Shown: in pieces, positions 23,297-27,440 of the stretch | Numbering within the stretch: position 1 is the first letter of the stretch | How the letters are laid out: each line of letters begins with the position of its first letter | NCBI GenBank assembly: GCA_910588935.1 | Contig: CAJUSM010000036.1 | Location: 1-27,440, forward strand | Source: an uncultured Oscillospiraceae bacterium | GTDB taxonomy: Bacteria; Bacillota; Clostridia; Oscillospirales; Acutalibacteraceae | Reading direction: 5' to 3' | Length of the DNA: 27,440 nt | Program-made: the position numbers and the translations under genes | Notes under the pieces: generated by a model | The model's input: the letters and a program-made list of their open reading frames with translations, nothing else | Database searches by the model: none | Told to the model about the DNA's origin: nothing

Positions 23297-24265
23297 TTAA
23301 AAGTAATACCTGCTGCCGCTATGGTAAGACTGGTACGCGCCTACCATAAACTCGGTGAGTGCCAAGGCGTCTTCCAACCCATTGGGGGCCTCTCCCTCTC
23401 CTGCCATGCTGGCAATCCAGGCGTCAATGGGCATGGTAGAGGGCGGGGGCAGCTCTTTCATCTCTACCAGCTTATTGTCGGTTTCATCGCAGCTGTACTC
23501 TAAAATGTTGTTGTGTACCATTAAAGAGCCCTTTGTGCCGCTCATCTCTAGAACATAGGGCATACCATTGGTAACAAAGCCGGTTTCAGAAACACCAATG
23601 GCGCCATCGGCAAACTCCAGAACCGAAACCGCGTTGTCCTCCACCCCTTTTCCGGTTACCTGGGTAAACATAGAAACAATAGAGCGGGGCTTGCCCATAA
23701 ACCAGTTTAGGGTATACATGGGGTGAGCCCCCAGGTCGATCATTGCCCCGCCGCCGGTTTGGGAGGCATCGTAAAAGTGGGGAGGCAGCCAGCCGGCGGT
23801 AGAGCCGTTGTGAGCGTCCCGCACCCGGGCATATGTAATTTTCCCCAGCTTGCCGCTGTCTACCAGCTCTTTGGCGGTTTTTAGGGTAGGCCAGGTTTTG
23901 TGAGGATACGAGATAGTGAACTTTACACCGCTTTCCCGCACGGCAGCGGCAATTTCCTGGGCCTCTTTGTTGGTAAAGGCCAGGACCTTCTCGGTAAAGA
24001 TATGCTTGCCTGCTTTGGCGGCGGCAATAAGCACCTGGGGGTGCTGGCAGGTAGCGGTGGTAATCTGGACAGCCTCAATGGAGCGGTCGTCCCAGATAGC
24101 CTGGAGATCGGGCTGGAAGGGCACCCCCAATTTTTCTGCGGTTTCCTTGCCCCGGGTGGGGTCGTCGTCCCAAAGGCAGCAGAGCTGAGAGAGAGGGTTG
24201 TTCTGGATGGCGGTGGCATACTCCATGGTATGGACATGCCAGGCGCCTATGGCGGCTATTTTCAT
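23297..24265 (-). CDS. Gfo/Idh/MocA-family oxidoreductase
   Basis: A 322-residue NAD(P)-dependent dehydrogenase. The N-terminal Rossmann domain begins MKIAAIGAWHVHTMEY and includes an HIFTEKVLA segment in which the family's EKP motif has Val in place of Pro while the catalytic-type Lys is kept. The C-terminal domain holds the GGGAMIDLGAHPMYTLNWF signature with the His of the active site. Family members oxidise or reduce sugars, inositols or related polyols; the substrate is unknown and no sugar transporter is adjacent. The frame is open 54 codons further upstream, but the ATG at 24265 follows AAAGGAAGG. It is divergent from cotJA and convergent with spoVAD. Confidence 0.92.
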   Translation of the reverse strand: MKIAAIGAWHVHTMEYATAIQNNPLSQLCCLWDDDPTRGKETAEKLGVPFQPDLQAIWDDRSIEAVQITTATCQHPQVLIAAAKAGKHIFTEKVLAFTNKEAQEIAAAVRESGVKFTISYPHKTWPTLKTAKELVDSGKLGKITYARVRDAHNGSTAGWLPPHFYDASQTGGGAMIDLGAHPMYTLNWFMGKPRSIVSMFTQVTGKGVEDNAVSVLEFADGAIGVSETGFVTNGMPYVLEMSGTKGSLMVHNNILEYSCDETDNKLVEMKELPPPSTMPIDAWIASMAGEGEAPNGLEDALALTEFMVGAYQSYHSGSRYYF

Positions 24266-24405
24266 GTTATGGCCTTCCTTTCGTTTTAATTGGCAGCCCA
24301 ACGGCTTGGGACAAGTGTACATCATTATGAAGGAATATGCAAGGGGGAACTCAGAGATTTTAAGGCGGGGCCTGTTCCTCTTATACCGCGGTCTCCGGAT
24401 TTGCG

Positions 24406-24433
24406 CACACATTATCTCTGCCTGCATATTCTA
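24406..24433 (+). promoter_or_regulatory. Mother-cell (sigmaK/sigmaE-like) promoter of cotJ operon
   Basis: CACA (24406-24409), 15-base spacer, CATATTCTA (24425-24433). The -10 fits the sigmaK pattern CATAnnnTA exactly and the -35 fits mACm. cotJABC is mother-cell expressed in Bacillus subtilis, which supports the call. Confidence 0.55.
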
Positions 24434-24479
24434 GCCACGAGGGACAATCCCAAATAAACGAAAGAAAGGGGCAATTGAT

Positions 24480-24701
24480 ATGGCTGAAGAGTTTATGAGC
24501 GGAGCGCCTGGGGCAAACCCCAGGAACTGTGGTGAAGACCCCGCTCCCCTGCCTGCCAACCCTGTGCCGGCTATGGCCTATGTGCCGTTCCAGCAGTGGA
24601 GCAGCAGCCTGCACAGCGCCGAACGGGCACTGGACGTTGGTACTCTGTTTCCTGTTCTTGACAAACCGTTTTACGGCAGAAGAGGAGGCGAACCCAGATG
24701 A
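24480..24701 (+). CDS. cotJA: Spore coat-associated protein CotJA
   Basis: A 73-residue spore coat-associated protein made in the mother cell. The family core is visible in the C-terminal half: MAYVPFQQWSSSLHSAE, then ALDVGTLFPVLDKPFYG. A Pro/Ala/Gly-rich N-terminal stretch of about 30 residues precedes it. The start follows AAAGGGG at 8-base spacing. It is the first gene of the cotJA-cotJB-cotJC operon and overlaps cotJB by 4 bases (ATGA). In Bacillus CotJA and CotJC depend on each other for incorporation into the spore coat, so loss of CotJC would be expected to affect this protein too. Confidence 0.93.
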   Translation: MAEEFMSGAPGANPRNCGEDPAPLPANPVPAMAYVPFQQWSSSLHSAERALDVGTLFPVLDKPFYGRRGGEPR

Positions 24702-24958
24702 GCGAAAATGCCGAGATCATACTGCGCCGGCGGATAAGCGCCATGAAGTTTGCCTGCTGGGAGCTCCACCTGTTTTTGGATACCCACCCCAACAACTGCG
24801 AGGCAGCCCGGCGGCTGGAAGAATACAGGCAAAGGCTGGCCAGAACGGTGAAGGAGTTTGAAGACAACTACGGGCCCTTAGGCGAGAGCAGCAAGGATAC
24901 CAGCCGATGGGAATGGATCAATGGCCCCTGGCCCTGGGAAAAGGAGGCGAATGGCTGA
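24698..24958 (+). CDS. cotJB: Spore coat protein CotJB
   Basis: An 86-residue protein matching CotJB, an inner spore-coat component. Hallmarks are the helix KFACWELHLFLDTHPNNCEA and the C-terminal NGPWPWE. It is full length. AGGAGG lies 11 bases before the ATG. The stop codon and the cotJC start overlap (TGATG), so the three cotJ genes are tightly coupled. Confidence 0.95.
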   Translation: MSENAEIILRRRISAMKFACWELHLFLDTHPNNCEAARRLEEYRQRLARTVKEFEDNYGPLGESSKDTSRWEWINGPWPWEKEANG

Positions 24959-26829
24959 TGTTTGTCTATGAAAAGCGGCTGCAATACCCGATACGCATTA
25001 AGAACACCAACCCCAAGCTGGCAAAGATGATCATTACCCAATACGGCGGGCCCCACGGTGAAATTGGCGCCTCTCTGCGGTACCTGAGCCAGCGCTACTC
25101 TATGCCTTACCCAGAGCTGGCGGCGATTCTGACGGATATTGGTAGTGAAGCCCCTGAAATGCGGCGCTTTTGACGGCAGGGCATTTTCAGGGGCAAATGC
25201 TTTTTTTAGCTGTCCACCTTGTGGACGGCTTAGGCTGCTTGCAACCGTAAAGCTCCATTTCATGGGGAGCAGGTTCAGATAAACGTCTATATTATCCCGG
25301 TCATGCACCACCATCTTATCCAGGATCTGTGTGTAAAACTCATCCTCATACTCCACGCCGTTTATGATCTCGCTGACCGCTTTGGCAATTTCCGCCATCA
25401 GTTCTTGCTGCCCCCGCACCATCTCCTGCCGTTTTTCCATGCTGTCGATCACCGACTGCAGCTCGGCTATCTCACTATCGCATTTTGTCCGCGCGGCGGC
25501 AAATTCTTCTTTTGTCACGTCACCGGACATATACAAATCAATCAGCTTCGTGCGCCTTTCTTCGACAGCTTTTATTTGCGTTTCCAGCTTTGCTACGTCC
25601 GTGCCGGTGGTGTCCATGGCAATAATCGATCTGATAACGGAGAGCAGATTATCCGTGATTTTCTGCCGGCTCAGCTTCAGCTCCCTGGTGACAAGGCACA
25701 TGATATGAACCGCGTCCTCGTTGCGGATGCTCGGCCCGGAGCAGCCCACTTGATTACCCGCCTTGTCAATATGCGGACTGCCGTGGTTTGCCGCTTCATA
25801 GCAGCGCCACGCCTTGTATCTGCTTCCGTCCTTGCGGGTTTTATATCGGGCGACATAGCTGGCCCCGCAGCACCCGCACTTGATTTTGCCGGAGAAGGGG
25901 TAGCGGTTGCTGTGCTTGGCCTTGCCCTCTTGGGACAGGGAGCGCTCGTCTAAAATGCGGTTGGCTTCATCGAACAGCTCCCGGGAGATGATGGGCTCAT
26001 GATGATCTTTGATGATGACAAAATCCTCCTGACCCCGGTTGTACTTCTTTTCGTGGGAGAGAAAATCCGGGGTATAGGTTTTCTTCTGTACCAGATCGCC
26101 GCAATACTTTTCGTTGCGCAGCAGCCGGAGGATAACGGTGTTCTGCCATTCCTTTACCCGCATGGGTCGTATTCCTTCTTCCCGCAGCTCACGGGCGATA
26201 ACATGAGTACCTTTTCCCTCGTCCACAAACTTGTGGAAGATAAGCCGCACGACTTTAGCCCCTTCCTCGTTGACGGTCATTTTGCCGTCCTTTACATCGT
26301 AGCCCAGCATACTGCGCCCAAACACAACTCCTTGCTCCATCTGGCGTTTCTGTCCCCATTTCACACGCTCGGAAGTCTTGCGGCTTTCCTCCTGTGCGAT
26401 AGAGGACATAATGGCAAGGCGAAGCTCCGCATCGCCGTCCAAAGTGTTGATGTTGTCGTTTAGAAAGATAACGCCGACACCGTGCTTTTTCAGGTCACGG
26501 GTATAGAATATGCTGTCCAGTGTGTTGCGGGCAAAGCGGGAGATCTCCTTGGTGATAATCAGGTCGAAATCGCCGTTCTTAGCGCAGGTAATCATGCGGT
26601 TAAATTCTTTCCGCTTTTTCGTGTTCGTTCCAGAGATGCCCTCATCCGCAAACACCGCATATAGTTCCCAATCAGGATTGCGCTCAATATACTGGCGGAA
26701 ATACCGCTGTTGGCTTTCAAAAGAATTGGCTTGGTCTTCGTTGTCCGTGGAAACACGGCAGTAAGCGGCCACCCGTTTCTTTTTGTCTACCAGCTTATAT
26801 TCCTGGTTCATAATCTCATACCGGTTCAT
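24868..26829 (-). CDS. Large serine recombinase (TnpX-like)
   Basis: A site-specific recombinase that cuts, rotates and rejoins DNA at att sites through a Ser-DNA link. It has an N-terminal resolvase domain with AAYCRVSTD (catalytic Ser27), DEGISGTNTKKR and ITKEISRFARN. Next is the recombinase domain (YCGDLVQKKTYTPDFL), then a zinc ribbon (KCGCCGASY ... WRCYEA ... GCSGPS) and a coiled coil (LETQIKAVEERRTKLIDLY). Family similarity ends near LPMKWSFTVA (about 25240). The open frame then runs about 30 codons inside the element and about 90 more antisense through cotJC and cotJB to a stop at 24868. The encoded 653 residues thus include a tail derived from the host gene. The start follows AAAGGAG. 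Confidence 0.9.
   Translation of the reverse strand: MNRYEIMNQEYKLVDKKKRVAAYCRVSTDNEDQANSFESQQRYFRQYIERNPDWELYAVFADEGISGTNTKKRKEFNRMITCAKNGDFDLIITKEISRFARNTLDSIFYTRDLKKHGVGVIFLNDNINTLDGDAELRLAIMSSIAQEESRKTSERVKWGQKRQMEQGVVFGRSMLGYDVKDGKMTVNEEGAKVVRLIFHKFVDEGKGTHVIARELREEGIRPMRVKEWQNTVILRLLRNEKYCGDLVQKKTYTPDFLSHEKKYNRGQEDFVIIKDHHEPIISRELFDEANRILDERSLSQEGKAKHSNRYPFSGKIKCGCCGASYVARYKTRKDGSRYKAWRCYEAANHGSPHIDKAGNQVGCSGPSIRNEDAVHIMCLVTRELKLSRQKITDNLLSVIRSIIAMDTTGTDVAKLETQIKAVEERRTKLIDLYMSGDVTKEEFAAARTKCDSEIAELQSVIDSMEKRQEMVRGQQELMAEIAKAVSEIINGVEYEDEFYTQILDKMVVHDRDNIDVYLNLLPMKWSFTVASSLSRPQGGQLKKAFAPENALPSKAPHFRGFTTNIRQNRRQLWVRHRVALAQVPQRGANFTVGPAVLGNDHLCQLGVGVLNAYRVLQPLFIDKHQPFASFSQGQGPLIHSHRLVSLLLSPKGP
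24958..25173 (+). pseudogene. cotJC: cotJC 5' fragment, interrupted by recombinase element
   Basis: The first 65 or so residues match CotJC, the manganese catalase-like coat protein: YEKRLQYPIRIKNTNPKLAK, QYGGPHGEIGASLRYLSQRY, then LTDIGSE. After that point the family sequence, which continues with the metal-ligand EE(L/F)AHLEM region and about 120 more residues, stops abruptly. Six foreign codons (APEMRRF in part) lead to a TGA at 25171-25173. The start ATG follows AAGGAGG and overlaps the cotJB stop. The fragment cannot make a catalase, since most of the di-manganese site is missing. The break coincides with the edge of DNA carrying a serine recombinase, so the gene may be restored by excision. 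The 3' part was not found in this window. Confidence 0.88.
25137..25152. other. Probable attachment-site junction (attL) in cotJC
   Basis: cotJC similarity ends at GATATTGGTAGTGAAG (codons for DIGSE). Beyond 25150 the DNA belongs to the recombinase-bearing element. The exact crossover bases cannot be fixed without the other junction. Confidence 0.6.
25150..25207 (+). terminator. Terminator-like hairpin at the element edge
   Basis: GCCCCTGAAATGC (25150-25162) pairs with GCATTTTCAGGGGC (25181-25194) with one bulge, followed by AAATGC and seven T. It would stop the cotJ transcript just inside the element. Confidence 0.65.
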
Positions 26830-26843
26830 GGTTTTACTCCTTT

Positions 26844-26859
26844 GGCGGATATTGCCGCC
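26844..26859 (-). other. Hairpin just upstream of the recombinase ribosome binding site
   Basis: GGCGG and CCGCC with a 6-base loop, ending 3-4 bases before AAAGGAG. It could influence translation of the recombinase. Confidence 0.35.
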
Positions 26860-26868
26860 GTTATTTCC

Positions 26869-26897
26869 ATTGCAAATAGCATGCCGTTCCGTGTCAA
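26869..26897 (-). promoter_or_regulatory. Putative promoter of the recombinase gene
   Basis: -35 TTGACA (26897-26892), 17-base spacer, -10-like TGCAAT (26874-26869), read on minus. The -10 is weak and nothing resembles a sporulation promoter at this spot. Confidence 0.45.
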
Positions 26898-26930
26898 ACG
26901 TGCAAAAATCCGCTATGCAAAAACGCCAAG

Positions 26931-27137
26931 CTATGCTCGGCGTTGTCCTTTTTGACTTTGAGTATACCGCTTTTCCAATTCCTCCACACAGCGCTGGCGC
27001 TGGGAGGCAGTCAATAATTTTCGCTGCTCCAGTGAAAGCAAAATAGCATTTTGAACGTTCAGAAGAAATCCGGCGTGTTCCTCCGCGGTCAGCTCCGGAA
27101 CAGGCGCGCCGGCATATACAAACTCCCTATGTTTCAG
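26931..27137 (-). CDS. Small ORF (68 aa) between PemK remnant and recombinase
   Basis: An open frame of 68 codons, reading KHREFVYAGAPVPELTAEEH early and ending EELEKRYTQSQKGQRRA. It has no ATG, GTG or TTG at its 5' end. GGGAGG lies 9 bases before a CTG at 27137-27135, which may serve as a start, or the original start codon may have been lost. The product would be soluble and helical, of unknown function; such short genes are common companions of element recombinases. It overlaps the out-of-frame end of the MazF remnant. The next in-frame TTG would leave only about 33 residues. Confidence 0.5.
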   Translation of the reverse strand: MKHREFVYAGAPVPELTAEEHAGFLLNVQNAILLSLEQRKLLTASQRQRCVEELEKRYTQSQKGQRRA

Positions 27138-27161
27138 TAGCGGACACCTCCCTCGTTTTCA

Positions 27162-27320
27162 CTATATGAGCTGCGGATTGTCCCATAGTACGAGGGTATT
27201 ATTGATACTGACAGCCAGGGTATGTGGCGCGGCTTTAAGTGACCGATGTACTTGTCCAGCCTGTGTTTGCCGATGGTACGCAGTTGCTCCATCAGAATAA
27301 CAGAGGGCAACCCCAGGGAG
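27162..27320 (-). pseudogene. MazF/PemK-type toxin, C-terminal remnant with frameshift
   Basis: Read on minus, one frame gives LPSVILMEQLRTIGKHRLDKYIGHLKPR, presented here as LPSVILMEQLRTIGK plus HRLDKYIGHLKPR. This closely fits the conserved end of MazF/PemK RNase toxins (SvvlxEQiRTIdkxRLxxyiGxL). The expected final helix (roughly LAVSIN) is found only in the next frame, as PHTLAVSINNTLVL, which ends at a TAG at 27162. A one-base shift near the CATACCC run explains this. The N-terminal half is absent: the sequence upstream is the structured repeat. The gene is dead, and no antitoxin is visible. Confidence 0.55.
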
Positions 27321-27440
27321 TGTCCAAAACCAGGATTTTATGAGGAGAAGTGGAAAAATTGCGTTATTTCGGGATTTCATCCCGAAATAATTTTTTGTGA
27401 TGGATGGGGTCTCGCCTGCCGGCTCGGTCGGGTCAGAACG
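27310..27440 (-). repeat. Structured dispersed repeat, copy B (right window end)
   Basis: The reverse complement begins with the same 50 bases as copy A at 119-168 and continues with weaker similarity to about 27313, where GGACAC marks the probable repeat edge. It lies directly against the truncated MazF/PemK remnant. It is cut by the window end. Copies A and B are in inverted orientation. Confidence 0.75.
27364..27396 (+). terminator. Terminator-like palindrome inside repeat copy B
   Basis: TTATTTCGGGAT and ATCCCGAAATAA form a perfect 12-bp stem with a 3-base loop, followed on plus by six T. No plus-strand gene is seen upstream, so it may be part of the repeat's own structure. Confidence 0.5.

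Larger units (their letters stand above)
25150..27440. mobile_element. One end of a serine-recombinase element integrated in cotJC
   Basis: From the cotJC break to the window end lie a terminator-like hairpin, a large serine recombinase, a short ORF, a MazF/PemK remnant and a structured repeat. Recombinase, small ORF and PemK-type gene together are commonly seen at the ends of integrative elements of Clostridia. The recombinase points toward the junction. The opposite end is outside the window, so the element could be long, or a remnant. Confidence 0.65.

Noticed and set aside
27162..27380. 72-codon minus-strand open frame taken as one gene
   Set aside because: It joins repeat sequence to the out-of-frame end of a MazF/PemK remnant; the conserved toxin segment is in another frame.

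Overview
The window looks like chromosomal DNA of an endospore-forming Clostridia species, most likely Oscillospiraceae/Ruminococcaceae-like. The evidence is GC-rich Firmicutes-type genes with strong AGGAGG ribosome binding sites, Rho-independent terminators, spoVAD, cotJA-cotJB-cotJC and a DarA-HolB-RicT gene order like that of Bacillus and Clostridia. A structured repeat lies at both window ends in opposite orientation, so the window may be a whole contig that broke at a dispersed repeat.

Layout. 1-416: repeat copy, no gene. 417-3299 (minus): darA, holB, ricT, then a separately promoted small ferredoxin. 3469-6296 (minus): polysaccharide deacetylase, a degenerate amidase-like protein and an AGCS sodium/amino-acid symporter. 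6492-9651 (plus): HAD phosphatase, a signal-peptidase-like protein that lacks its catalytic residues, a TrmH-type RNA methyltransferase and a metallophosphoesterase. 9906-11267: MATE transporter.

11268-15720 is an accessory region, part of it AT-rich. On plus are a secreted protein of unknown function and two tandem, related membrane-anchored proteins. Convergent on minus are a secreted zinc metalloprotease (HExxHxxGLxD) and a second secreted protein whose sequence pattern recalls netrin/TIMP-like OB folds. The metalloprotease has an apparent frameshift in a 7-A run directly after its start codon. A bidirectional terminator separates the two arms.

15721-16457 (minus): a split TSUP (TauE/SafE) permease. 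16573-18183: a class B penicillin-binding protein with a possible forespore promoter. 18331-21008 (minus): an ECF sigma factor translationally coupled to a DUF4179-type anti-sigma-like protein, from a near-consensus promoter. 21270-21836: a DUF4854-type lipoprotein from a perfect consensus promoter. 22087-23103: a lone spoVAD. 23297-24265 (minus): a Gfo/Idh/MocA oxidoreductase.

24480-27440 holds the most striking feature. The spore-coat operon cotJA-cotJB-cotJC starts from a sigmaK/sigmaE-like promoter, but cotJC is cut after about 65 codons, inside its metal-binding LTDIGxE motif. The adjoining DNA carries a large serine recombinase, a small companion ORF and a decayed MazF/PemK toxin remnant. 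This is the arrangement of skin-like elements that interrupt sporulation genes and are excised in the mother cell. The far end of the element and the rest of cotJC are not visible here.
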